Made by a program: the position numbers and the translations under genes
In this document: positions 23,601 through 34,071 of the stretch, in pieces
Layout: each line of letters begins with the position of its first letter
Position numbering within the stretch: the first letter of the stretch is position 1
Assembly (NCBI RefSeq): GCF_000512585.2
Contig: NC_089247.1
Coordinates: 1,240,001 to 1,304,000, forward strand
Origin: Kwoniella bestiolae CBS 10118
Taxonomy: Eukaryota; Basidiomycota; Tremellomycetes; Tremellales; Cryptococcaceae
Length of the DNA stretch: 64,000 nt
Direction of reading: 5' to 3'
Notes under the pieces: model-generated
Databases searched by the model: none
Told to the model about the DNA's origin: nothing
Seen by the model: only the letters and a program-made list of their open reading frames with translations

Positions 23601-24602
23601 GTTGGAAGATTAAGGGATAAATCGCTCTATGAACCTATCTTACATGGTATAGGCTACATCCACTCCAATATGAATTCGGGGGATCTAGCATTGGTATTAG
23701 AATTATTCGCTAGTGGAATTATCAAAGCCCTGATTGTTCATAGGGTATTATGCTGGACTTTACCAGTCAAAGGAAATACAGTGGTAGTCATGTCTGCTCA
23801 GTATACTCTGACTATACCTATCCCCGGTGGACGGAAGACCAAAGATGGGAAAGAACTATACGAAAGAAGGATAATCAATTACAGTAATAAGGAACTGGTG
23901 AAGATGCAGGGATTCGCTTCTATCAATGCTTCTCCACTAGGACAGGGAACGGGAGGAGAGGCAGGAAGGATGTTCATAATGTGTCAAGGGGAACAACAAA
24001 TCTTAATTAGCAGAGTACTATCTAATGGATTAGAGCTCGAATCAACCCTCCCGGAATTATTACAACGTCTACTTAGATCAGGTCGGGATAATAGGATTGA
24101 AGGAGTATTGAACAAGATCATCGGACGTTCAAGGACTGAGGCTCAGCAGCAAACAGGACAGGCCCATCGATTGAGGGTTCTGGATCTTAGGAAGAGGGAT
24201 ATGATGGATTTGATCAATTACTGTTATCTCAGGGAGAGGATTAAGGTGAATCCGAGTTATTACGATTTGGCGGTGGGTAGCGATTATTCTGTGGGGGTTA
24301 GTAGATGGGTTGATAGTTGGTTTGAAGGGGTTGATGGGGATGATGGGAAGGTTGATGAAGAGAGAAAGGTGAAGGGGAAGAAGAGGGATGTGAACGGTGC
24401 GGTGAATGGTGCTGGTGATGGTGCGATTAATGGTGATGGTAATGAAGAAAAGGATGAGGTGAATGGGGATGAAGAGGGTGATGAGGTGGATATGAATGAT
24501 GGTAGAGAAAGAGTAGCAGTGGTGGGTGATCAGGTTAATGGTGATATTCATGAGGTAGGGGAGAAGGACGGTGAGACTTTTGAGAAACATGGGGAGGAGT
24601 AG
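17635..24602 (+). CDS. SLH1: Slh1/ASCC3-type Ski2-like helicase, C-terminal cassette degenerate
   Basis: Slh1 (ASCC3) is the helicase of the ribosome-quality-control trigger complex that splits collided ribosomes. About 20 exons give roughly 1,900 residues (estimated). The N-terminal part has LIEIMGFEGDGLALVEEIL. Cassette 1 is complete: MQSVVQPTAMNTNENMLVCA leads into Walker A APTGAGKT (interrupted by an intron at about 19276), then APMKALAAEI, DEVHLLNE (motif II), SATLPNYIDV (III), FVHARKET, STLAWGVNLPAHAV, and QIFGRAGRPGYE (VI), followed by a Sec63-like region. Cassette 2 begins LNSIQSQAFW with Walker A APVGSGKS, but motif II reads FEDLHLLDE and motif VI is not recognisable (MQGFASINASP). 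Soon after NYCYLRERIKVNPSYYDLA the protein turns into a low-complexity Asn/Gly/Asp/Glu tail and stops, so a full second Sec63 module is missing. Confidence 0.88.
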
Positions 24603-24896
24603 ATTAGATGGAGTTGCATTGCATTGACAAAATCATATGCATTCTTGTAGATAGTTCAGATTGGACAAGAAGGCACGAGGTGAGACGCATGTTCTACGAG
24701 ATCAGCAAGATATATATACATATTTCAGTATATGGGATACCCCTTTCAGAAGATCACGAAAGTGAGTTGAATGTGAGATTGTTGAAAACTAATTGATTTG
24801 TCACTACTGCACATTTCGTTCAACCTGATCATCTGTTGAATCTACTTTTACCTTTTTTACCTTATTCAACCTGGAGTCCCTACTTGTATCGTAGCT
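24603..24896. other. Convergent intergenic region
   Basis: This is about 290 bp between facing 3' ends. It is AT-rich and has no supported gene. Confidence 0.4.
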
Positions 24897-26853
24897 CTAT
24901 CTGGTGAATCCAATATTCGTAATGGTGACACACAAGTCAATCAGGGCATTCAGTATCTTCCTCGTTTTCGCTATGGGGCAATTATCGAATTTATCTTCCA
25001 GTTCTTCTGCGAGAGAGAACAATCAGAATTAGCTACTGTCTGGGATTCAACAGAGTGAAGCGAGATTCCAATAACGACAGAGAGGCTAAACTCACCAACG
25101 ATCAATGACACCACATCCTTCCCGTGCAACACTATACTCAGGTATACCAAGACATCCTCCATCATTTCCTTATTGATCCTGTCTCCATAACTTGAAATTG
25201 AAAACTTCAAGTAGGTTCTGAAATCATTGAACCACTTGGCCTGTCGATTCTCTTTGGGTCCTTTGTATAGGTTACCGTCCCTGTAGTCCATGATATGCAT
25301 CTTAAGGCCTTGGTGAGTGGCGGTCTTCAAGAATTGCAGGATATCAGAAAGATCCGATGGAGAGATACCGATGTTGCTCGTAGCTAATTATCAGAATCAA
25401 TAATGATCAGATTGTATTATCCACGTGGAATCAGTTTGGTCTCTGATGTCTCGAGAACGATGGAGTGATAACTCACATAATACCTCTTTCAACCGGACCA
25501 TCGCCGCACCGTCCTTTTGAAGCATGTGATCGCTGAAGAATGCACTAATCACGATACCCAGCTTGTCTTCCAAGCTCATACGAGGTCTGTCATCTTGCTC
25601 GTCTTCGGTAGATTTTTCCGGGTGTTTACCTTGGAGAGACGAGTTGAGCTCGCTAGCCTTGACAAGGGACGAGGTAAACGGTATTGGGACTGGAGGTATG
25701 AGGGGTAATGAGTTCATAGCTGAGTTGTTGTTGTTGTCTCTAGACGATCCATCGGCTCTAGGGTAAGTTCGACCATACCGTTGGTCGCTATCGTCCCAAG
25801 TTGGAGCTCGGAGGAAGGGTGTCGCTCGGGATCCAAAGGACGCAATAGAGAAGGTCGACTCGGCTCTTTCACTTCGACTGTTATTCATCAAATGGTGACC
25901 TGAGAAGGGGGTCTGACTAGGACGGACGAGTGATCGAGTGACACTTGTCTCACGGACAGTTGAGGGAGTCGGAGAGGACGTAGGAGAATCATCAGAATCA
26001 GAGTCTGGATCGACATCAATAGCCTACCACCTGGATTAGCAGTTATCAGACAGAGATCAAATGAACACTCAATTACTCACGACGTCGGCCGTTGACCCTC
26101 GGATTTTCCCTCCGCCCCAGAACTCCACTTCATCATCGTCATCATCCTCAACAGTGGCAGATCTTCTATTGGCTGAGGAAGTATCAGATCCGGCAGCAGG
26201 AGTTTTGTTTTGGCCCTCTGCACCTGAGGCGGTTCTAGCACGTACTTCCGCCAATTTGGCTCGGAAGGCAGCGGAGGACGATATGGAGGAAGATCGGGGT
26301 CGACGAGGGGTTGAGGAAGCTCTTCTCCTTGGTAAAGGGGTGATAGTCCTCGATCGTCGGACGAGCGAGGTAGACGGAGGGGTGGGAAAGGCCTGAATGA
26401 ATGTATCCTGTCATCAACTCATGAGCATAGGGTTTGGTCAAAGAAGGAAAAGGGCAATTCTCACCGAAGAACCACGTCTCGGAGTCTGGGTCATAACGTC
26501 AGCTTAACTCATTTTTTACACAGAATCACAGAAGTAGACTTACAGATAGTGAGGTTGAGATACCAGGTTCTCGTTTAACGTTGATCACACCAATATCTGC
26601 CCGTGGGGCTCGTATCATTCGTGAGTTTGCTCTCGAAGGAGTTGCCAATACCACAGGACCCGGAGGTCGTCGGACTACCAAGGCAGTTGAAGGAGTTTTT
26701 GGGGTAGGCGGAGGGGGAGGAGGCATGATAGCCTTTCTCGAAGGGGTAATCTACAATAGCGTCAGCGTCAAGTCAGCTTACGGAAAGAGGCGGACGCAGG
26801 GAGTAGAGAATTGTGTGATCACAAGGATAAATGGATTTACTCACCGGAGCCAT
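24897..26853 (-). CDS. Unrecognised protein, disordered N-terminus and helical C-terminus
   Basis: I do not recognise the family. The start at 26853 gives a 9-nt first exon (MAP), spliced to ITPSRKAIMPPPPPPTPKTP, then a basic, Ser/Pro-rich segment (RRGSS, PLPRRRASSTPRRPRSSS). A coiled stretch AFRAKLAEVRARTAS, an acidic patch VEDDDDDEVEFWGGGKIRG and DVDPDSDSDDSPTS follow. The C-terminal 200 residues look folded and mostly helical: PRMSLEDKLGIVISAFFSDH, VRLKEVL-STSNIGISPSDL, SDILQFLKTATHQGLKMHIM, and a final EELEDKFDNCPIAKTRKILN followed by ALIDLCVTI. All joins (about 26740, 26520, 26460, 26390, 26025, 25475, 25378, 25095, 25015) keep one frame, which supports a real gene. Proline-rich start, basic middle and helical end suggest a scaffold or chromatin/spindle protein, but this is only a guess. 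Confidence 0.72.
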
Positions 26854-27386
26854 GGTTGAAATCAGAATCGAGCTGATGTGATCAGCCGAAGTGGTTCACA
26901 ATAGTTTACAGTAATTGCAATAAAGCTAAGGATGTATTGGTGGATGGTATGGTTGAGTAATGGAAGTCGAAAGTAAGTTTGGGTAAGAGTGAAGAGTTAG
27001 ATAGACCAAGCGAGAAAGAAAGAAGAAGAAGAAAGTGTTATGGGTAAGAAGTCAATGAACCTATCGTCAGTACCAGCTTTATACCTTTTTTCTTTCCCAT
27101 CCTTTCGACCTAATGTTCATCCTCCCACCACCCCAATTTACGCCCCACTTCTTCATGTCCATCCAGATGAGACATGCTCGAGACTCTGTTCAAACAAACC
27201 TCTGCTCCCCTGCTCTGAATTTTGGATGAATGCTGCGCTTCATTCTCGGTTCACCGGTCATCGGTCAGTAGTCTTGACTACCATCAGCAAACCGAGATAA
27301 GTTGATACATGCGATATAGGTAAAGTCAGACAACGAATATTCAGATCGGAGGAGAGATAGAGGAAAAAAAGTGAAAGAGGGGAGGA
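26854..27386. promoter_or_regulatory. Promoter region between two minus-strand genes
   Basis: These 533 bp hold the 3' UTR of SCP2 and the promoter of the unknown gene. An AGAAAGAAAGAAGAAGAAG-type purine run lies at about 27012-27034, which is a pyrimidine tract on the gene's strand just upstream of its start. Nothing else is visible. Confidence 0.4.
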
Positions 27387-28488
27387 TTAAAGCTTGGCTT
27401 TTGCACCCTGTTAGAAATAATTATATCGTCAGCTCAACGGTTTGGGACAATTGGTTAGCCTGACAACTGACCTTCAAAACTCCATCGAGTTTGGTCTGTT
27501 ATTCAGGATATCGTCAGCTCATCATTCTCACTGGACTGCGGGTGTTTCATGAGAGCTGACTTACCGCGAGCATGACCTACAGAATGATAAGAGGTAAATC
27601 GTCAGCTCGACCAGACTGTTTTGAGAAGGTTGAGGGCGGCAGCTGCTCGACACTCACATTACCCTTGACTTTCAAACTTCCAGTCATGAATGCCTTTTGA
27701 GCGTTGACTTTACCGTCGGCGAGACCGATGAACGTGTCTAAGTAGTGAGTCAATATAGGTGATCTGCAGCTCTGCACACAGCCGTGAGAAAGGCACTTAC
27801 CATCACTGAGTGAGATTGAGACATCTACAAATGACGATCAATGATTAGCGTGATTGATTATTGGAGAGATAAACTGATTGGGTGAAATGTCAAACACACT
27901 TACCAGGTTTCTTGGCGGGTCCTTTAGTCACGGTACCGTCCTTCTTCAAGTCGATGCTATATCAGTACAATTATGGATCAGCTGTATGACCAAAGATGAG
28001 TAGGGGACCAACAGCTGGAAAAGACCTTACACCCAGACAGCTTCTTTTCCCTCAGAGTTCTTAACGTTGAGTTGGAAGATACCGTTTGTCTATGCAGTAG
28101 TGATCAGCACCTGTTCTCATACAGGCCTTCCTACTCGAAATCCACCGCAGGAGAGGAAGAGAACAAGAGAGCGAGAGAGCGAGAGAGCGAGAGAGCGAGT
28201 CGAATCCCGTGGGATATTAGTTGATCTATTGCTACTTCACTCACCTTCTTGATCTGCGCTTGTTTCTCCTTATCAGGCATCTTCTCAAAAACAGCAGCGA
28301 GGGCCTACCACGGAGAGAATACTGATAAGCTATATTCTGGATCGGATCAAGTGAACTTACAGAAAGGACGTCGCTAGTCTATCATGGTAGTATCACGTAT
28401 CAGCTAAGTCTCAACCCGGATTCACATACCACCAAGCTGGAGGAAAAATCAAACATACCTTGAATCCTGGTTCTTTGAGGTCTGACAT
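27387..28488 (-). CDS. SCP2: SCP2 sterol-carrier domain protein, peroxisomal
   Basis: This is a single-domain SCP2 lipid-binding protein of about 125 residues, likely in the peroxisome matrix. In order: SDLKEPGFKTSDVLSALAAV with FEKMPDKEK, IFQLNVKNSEGKEAVWVIDL, KKDGTVTKGPAKKPDVSISL, DTFIGLADGKVNAQKAFMTG, SLKVKGN, VMLATKLDGVLK and GAKAKL. This follows the SCP2 fold closely, and the final AKL is a PTS1 peroxisome import signal. The coding part is broken into about ten exons in 1.1 kb, some tiny: 28459-28488 (30 nt), 27565-27576 (12 nt), 27472-27495 (24 nt) and 27387-27407 (21 nt). A role in peroxisomal fatty-acid or sterol handling is inferred from the family. Confidence 0.9.
28165..28200. repeat. 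GAGAGAGC tandem repeat in SCP2 intron
   Basis: The 8-bp unit GAGAGAGC is repeated about four times inside the intron between the KEKQAQIKK exon and the TNGIFQLNV exon of SCP2. On the gene's strand it is a CT-rich run. Confidence 0.85.
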
Positions 28489-29146
28489 GATGATTGCGGC
28501 TTCTTCTCGGTCTATTCAGGTAAATGATAGGTGGTATATGCAAGATGTATAGCTGATGTTCGAGTAGTAAGTGATCTTAAGCAAGTGAAGAATGATACAA
28601 TCAAGCAGTCATCCATCCCAATTGAATTGATTTTATCTTTTGCTGTTGTTTGATTCCTCGTATCGTGTACACCGGTGACGTTAACCTCCTCAACCGGACA
28701 AACCTCATTGTTTAAGCATGTTCATATATACCATTTACACACAATCGTAATCTGCTGATCACACTCAAATGCTAATCATTCCTAATCACCTCGTGTTTAC
28801 CGGTTAATCAACAAAATCAGATAACCGACATGTTCACTCTCGATCCTCTCGTTATGTGTTTCCGCTGGAATCTACTTAACTTGCAGGGTGAGTCACACTT
28901 CGAGAAGCTGATTTGATTCCAGCTAAACGATTGAATCAAGAATCGACGTCATGGTGGAGTTGAGATGGTATGTCATTTCCACTCTGCTTTGAAGGTAGAG
29001 CATTACAAGCTGGAGAGGGGAGGCGTAGCGAGAGAGCTATGTCATACCATGTATGCAAGGTGATATATGTCGAACAAACCATCTAGATCTCCCTTCTTTC
29101 TTCCGCAACCTCGTTCAGCCAGAATAGTTCAACATATACTTGATCA
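28489..29146. promoter_or_regulatory. Divergent promoter SCP2 / carbonic anhydrase
   Basis: These 658 bp lie between divergent starts. An ATG near 28829 opens a short frame that resembles neither neighbour, and GGTGAGTC at 28888-28895 looks like a splice donor, so a 5' UTR intron in the carbonic anhydrase transcript is possible. No coding sequence is supported. Confidence 0.35.
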
Positions 29147-30080
29147 ATGTCCAGTATCCTTCCCAACGTATTATCAAGCTCATCATCCAACATGTCAGTA
29201 GCTGATGAGATTCCCAAATCGAATGAGGTGTACGTGACCAAGAGAGGAGCGAAGTTGAATTTGGAGGAGATCGGGCCTAAACCTACTAAGAAGGTATGTT
29301 AACAGTCTACCGGGGGAACGAGGGGGTGAGTGAGTGAGAGGGTGAGATGTGAGATGAACGTCAAGATGCAGCGAGATGATGAGATGCTGAGTATATGATT
29401 GATGGCTATAGGTCGCTCTTATCTGCTGTATGGACGCGAGGATCGAGTGAGTTCGACCCGATTTCACAGATAATTGACCCGACTTGTCATTCCGAGGTAC
29501 TCCTCTCGTCTTACTGACTGATACACACCCAAAATCCACAGCGCATTCTCAGCGTTCGGCCTGAAAGAAGGCGAGTCCCACATAATCCGAAATGGGGGTG
29601 GTCGAGCATCCGACTCGATTAGAAGTTTGGTAATAAGCCAACAACAACTGGGTACAGATGAGATCATCATAATGCATCATGTAAGTGTCACACACAAACA
29701 CCAGAAACGTAAAGCTGACAAGTGGGAATATCATATCTCCTCTCATCTACTACCTTACTCGCTCACAACATCTACCAACAAACAAACCCAATGATGGACT
29801 CCGATATTGATATTTTCCAATACTCCCCACCCACCCTCAGACCGACTGCGGCTTCTTCACCTTCTCCGAATCAGAATTCCGCTCGACCCTCAAATCGAAC
29901 GGTCTGCCCGGTCCCGACGTAGATGCCATGTCGTTTATGCCGATGTCTTCGGATGATATTGATGATAACGTCAAGGCTGATGTGGAGTATCTGAAGAACC
30001 ATCCGCTGATTAAGAAGGAAAGTAAGGTCAGTGGGTGGGTGCATGAGTTGAAGGATGGGAGTGTTAGGAGGGTTGTGTAG
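29147..30080 (+). CDS. Beta-carbonic anhydrase-like protein
   Basis: Four exons (29147-29293, 29412-29446, 29542-29680, 29841-30080) join in frame to 186 residues. Zinc-site motifs of beta-carbonic anhydrases are intact: CCMDARID (C-x-D-x-R) and, after a splice, MHHTDCGFFTF (H-x2-C). Between them lie IIRNGGGRASDSIRSLVISQ and LGTDEIIIMH, the usual strands and helices. The short size and CMDARID form suggest the smaller, bacterial-like clade of the family rather than the main Can2-type housekeeping enzyme. It should interconvert CO2 and bicarbonate, but activity is not proven. A second in-frame ATG at 29192 is equally possible as the start; the upstream one adds 15 Ser-rich residues and has no stop between. 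Confidence 0.85.
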
Positions 30081-30887
30081 GGTGTGGGTTTGAAGGCTGA
30101 ATGGCAGTAAGGAAGGAAGATGAGTTGGTACACTGTAGTCGTATTTCAGAGTATGCAATATGTATATGATATGTCGACGATGGTCACGATAGATTTGTAT
30201 ATTCCCCCAAAGCCATCTAACACCTTTGGCAGGTAGGGGAGGAGAACCCCATAGTCCAAGTCGCGCCAACCCCCGCGTCACCTCCTTACGGTGTTCTCAA
30301 GTCCCACCCTCCATACTGTAGCAAGAACGGAGAACAGCATAGTACCGCCCCGCCAAACCCCGCCAAGGCGAACTATGCGTTTCTCTCCACCCTTTTCCAC
30401 AGAACTACCCCCGCCGAAGTCCGCTTCTCACCATATAGTGTATAGGAAAGGGGGAAACGAGAAGAGATTCACATGCCTTGCTCTTCTGTACCCGGTTATA
30501 CCCACCGAATAATGCGACAGAAATCAGCATAGCCTACCCCACCAACTTCCAAGTTATACAGCTCTTAGAACCCCTATCCTCTTTCGAACGATTCACATTT
30601 GCATCTGCATCTTTGCATGAGCGATATATCTGGTGAATTCCCCATTTATAGGGTCTTTACTAGTACCACTATTTTTGACAAAATCATAAAAACGTTAAGC
30701 GTAAGACGAACACCGAAAAGACCCAGAAGGATAAGGAAGGAAAGGGAAGAAAAGACGGGGTAGGATATCATTTGATCCTTTTTATATTCTGTTCTAGTTC
30801 ACTTGATAAAGCTGATAATATACAATAATATTTAACGATAGTACATGTTTTATACTCTCACGACACCAGCACATCCACTTATCACTT
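30081..30887. other. Convergent intergenic region, 0.8 kb
   Basis: No supported gene. The middle (30230-30470) is GC-rich with short C-runs, flanked by AT-rich ends (30780-30850), and presumably includes two 3' UTRs. I looked for tRNA-like cloverleaf sequence and found none that I trust. Confidence 0.4.
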
Positions 30888-32928
30888 TTATTTCTTATTC
30901 CCATTGCTAGTACTAGTACCCCGCCTCTTGAGAATCTTCATCAACCACATCCTCCTTAGACTATCCTTCTTGATTGCCAGGTACGTATCCCCCGAGTTCA
31001 TATTACTTTCAAACTCGTTAAAGATCTCTATCAACTCTTCGTCCCCCAATTCAAACGTTTCTTGCTGGTTTTGTACCGCCAGTATAGCTTTGGTCAGACG
31101 TTGCGATTCTGATAAGCCAGCGTTGGTAATTTCCATCGGCACTGGTACACCCACACCCACTCCCGCCGGCCCATTACCATTCCCATTTATCGATACCCCC
31201 GTCAACCCCTGGATGTTAGACGAGGATCCACTAGGAGTAGAAGTGAGAGGAGTGAATTGTCTGATGATACCACTGGAAGGTGCCGGGGGAGGCGTCTGGA
31301 TCATCGAAGGTTCCAACAGATTCTGATGAGTATGTGTAGTAGGGGCGGAATTGAACTCAGGAGAGTGCGGTACATTTACCATGTTAAGCTGTGAAGTTGA
31401 TGATTGAGATGGCTGAGAATGAGGCAGGTAGAATTGTTGAGGTATAGTATGTGCAGGTGGGAGGTGATGTTGCTGAGGGTTCATGTGTGGGGTATGGGTA
31501 TGGTTCGGTGTCATCTGCTGCTGATGACCGAACTGACCGGGCATGGGATGTGGTTTGTGTTGGGAGTGGGAGGGACGTGGTTTCTTGGGTGGACTGCCGG
31601 ATGATATAGGTAGATTGTGATGCATTGCATTTTGAGGTTGACCCGGACCATGGTTGGTGTTGATTGTTGGAGACAGGATGGAGGGATCGAATGGTAATGG
31701 GCGTTTTTGGCCGAGATTGAATGACTGGGACTAGTGAAACATTTGGAGTCAGCTACGTTATTTGACTTGAATCATCGCATGAGAGTGAGGAGCGGGTACG
31801 AGATGTTCACAGGACGGAGTGGAAGTGCTTTGAAGCAGAAATCCTACCCACCCCATCCGGCATCCCAAAAGCATTCTCAAACTCCCCTTCTCCATTCCCA
31901 TCCTGATCACCATTCCCATTGACATTCTCCGTATGGCCTGTACTAGCAGACCAGTTGTACACATTCTGATCATTCTGGACTTGCAGTTGCGCCATTGCCT
32001 CGGCAGTGGTAGACGGATCATTCATATGGTTGTGTTGATACCCATTTCCGTTTCCATTGCCATTTTGATTATTGGAAGTGGATGTAGTGCTCAACGATAA
32101 CATACTACTCGCATTGGATATCGAGCCCAGGCTTGATCTTCCCTTTGAGGCTCTTGGTCTTGTTCGAGTGGAATCGTTGGCACATAGTATGGCGATGGAA
32201 TCGAAGGTTGGGAGATGGATTTTACGATATTTATAGGAGTCGAGTTTCTGTCAAAGATCCAACGTATTGGTTAGTATGGACATATCCTTGAGCAAAAGGA
32301 TGGGGAAGGACGGATCGTTTAGTCAGGAAGCAGAAGTGGTCCATCATACGACTTACCTTCTCAGCATTTATCCAACATTCCGCTGAAGCCGATAACCTAT
32401 TCGTCGTTCTATCCCATGTAAATCCAGGCTCCGCTTCCATATCTTTCGCAGCTTTGTAGTCGCGTTGTAGCTGTGTATTGGACATGACTGCATCAGCCTC
32501 TTCTCTCATATCTCGATATGAGACATTCCAAAGGAACAGCACTGCTCTAATATCACCCTTCTTCCCCTGCGCCCTTTTCCATCAACCCATACAGAACCAC
32601 TTGACCACCTTCTGCCACGCATGTGGTTGTCTCCACAGGCACTCAGACTCACCCGCTGCCACCGACTCTTACAAGCATCCGGCGTCTTCGGACCCCCCAT
32701 ATACGTGTTCCCTTCTAACAATATCGAGGCCTCCTCCCATATCTCAGGCTTGAACCCATTATCTGCCGTCCTACCTGCGTCCTTGTACCGCAGCAGGAGA
32801 TTCACTAGGGTTTCTGTATCGAGGTCTGTCCAGTGGGCGGAGCGCTTACGGTCTTTTGTATTTGTGCTTGTACTTGTGCTGTTGTGGTGGATTGACGAGG
32901 ACGAGGTGGTGGACATGATTGTATTCAT
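30888..32928 (-). CDS. Myb/SANT-like DNA-binding domain protein
   Basis: The first exon (32653-32928) carries a Myb/SANT-like domain of the plant/fungal transposase-derived type: RSAHWTDLDTETLVNLLLRY, GFKPEIWEEASILL, GPKTPDACKSRWQR, continued after the intron by LQRDYKAAKDMEAEPGFTWD. This is the three-helix domain with conserved Trp residues that binds DNA. The rest is Asn/Gln/His/Pro-rich and disordered (NNQNGNGNGNGYQHNH, PPKKPRPSHSQHKPHP). The C-terminal 90 residues look helical (SESQRLTKAILAVQNQQETF, ELIEIFNEFE, DSLRRMWLMKILKRRG) and may bind a partner. It probably regulates transcription in the nucleus. A second ATG at 32916 (MSTTSSSS) is also possible. Introns lie near 32470-32652, 32250-32357 and 31735-31850. 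Confidence 0.78.
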
Positions 32929-34071
32929 GAGTTTGAGTTACCCAGCACGAGGGAAGATGGGGATTGGTTAGGGTGGAAGGTGTTGAGCTGAAGGTAGGTG
33001 TGGTACCCTGCTGCTCTTTTATCTAGATCCGGGAGAGATCAGAATCAGCTCGTGGTACAGGTGGGCAGAAGATGGGCGAGGCAAGCAGGTAGAAGATAAG
33101 ACCCTAAGGAAAGAGATATGGGTATATACATGTATACCAAAGACCTTCTGAGGTTCCTTGGACAATACAATCTCTTCCCAACTCACTGTTAATGTAGTTT
33201 GAACCAAAGCGGTGGTCGTACAGAGTACTAAGATCCGTTCATCTTCACTGTACTTTCTTTCCTATTAGCCTCGTTTGATTCGGGGTTTGCTACGATTCGA
33301 GGTCCTGCCTGTTATATGAGCGAGGTATATTTAGATAGGTGAAAGCGGATGAATATCAGCTATACCATCCCCAGTGAGGCATCGAGGTATGTGATATAAT
33401 AGTCGTAAAGAATCGCATATGCTCTTGGAAAAAGAAAAAACCGCAGTGAAAAGGTACACCAAGGGACAGGGTGAGGAAGAAGACCACCGAGGATACCGGA
33501 TATCTCAATTCTAAGTGATAGAAGACACTCACCAACCTCTTTTTCGGTGGTTGTGACTGACGCAGCAGTATAATGAATAGTACTTCACCTCCGGGGTGAT
33601 GTATGTTATGTTATAGGGAAGTGAGGATAGTATGTAAGGTGAGATGGTACAGTACCATATGGTAGGTATGGGTCGAAGGATTATGACTGCTGATAGCGTA
33701 CAATATACAATCTACGGCGTATGGTGTAATTTCGAGGGACACTCAGAACTGTCAAGCCAAAATCAGGAACCGGTTACAAGTTACGCTAACAAATGCAGCG
33801 TTACATCTGAAAAGGGCGGACATCTCCGCTTGACTTGATTGACTGGTATCTCGATCACCCAGTTGACGAGTTGACGAGTTGACGAGATGATAGAGCAAAG
33901 GCAATCTCATCATACACCCTTGTACCAAGCTCAATTTTCTATCAACAGCTATAGCTATAACCAAGACATCACACAGAATATAACCTCTGCGAGAGGCGAT
34001 CCCTGCTTGGTCCAGTATTCTGACTTATCGATCCCCACGTCAACCTCCCCTCCCCTCACCTACAAACACCA
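32929..34071. promoter_or_regulatory. Divergent promoter, Myb-like gene / SSL1
   Basis: At 1.14 kb this is one of the longest gaps in the left part of the window. A short tandem repeat (unit TTGACGAG, three copies, about 33862-33886) lies about 190 bp upstream of SSL1. A long 5' leader for the Myb-like regulator is plausible, since GTACCCTGCTG near 33003 sits close to splice-like sequence on the minus strand. No coding gene is supported. Confidence 0.4.

Noticed and set aside
24129..24590. 153-codon minus-strand open frame of Ile/Thr/His-rich sequence
   Set aside because: It is the antisense of the low-complexity acidic tail of the Slh1 gene; biased codons on one strand create it.
30230..30480. 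GC-rich stretch in a convergent gap, considered as RNA gene
   Set aside because: I could not form a tRNA cloverleaf or recognise any snRNA or snoRNA boxes by eye.
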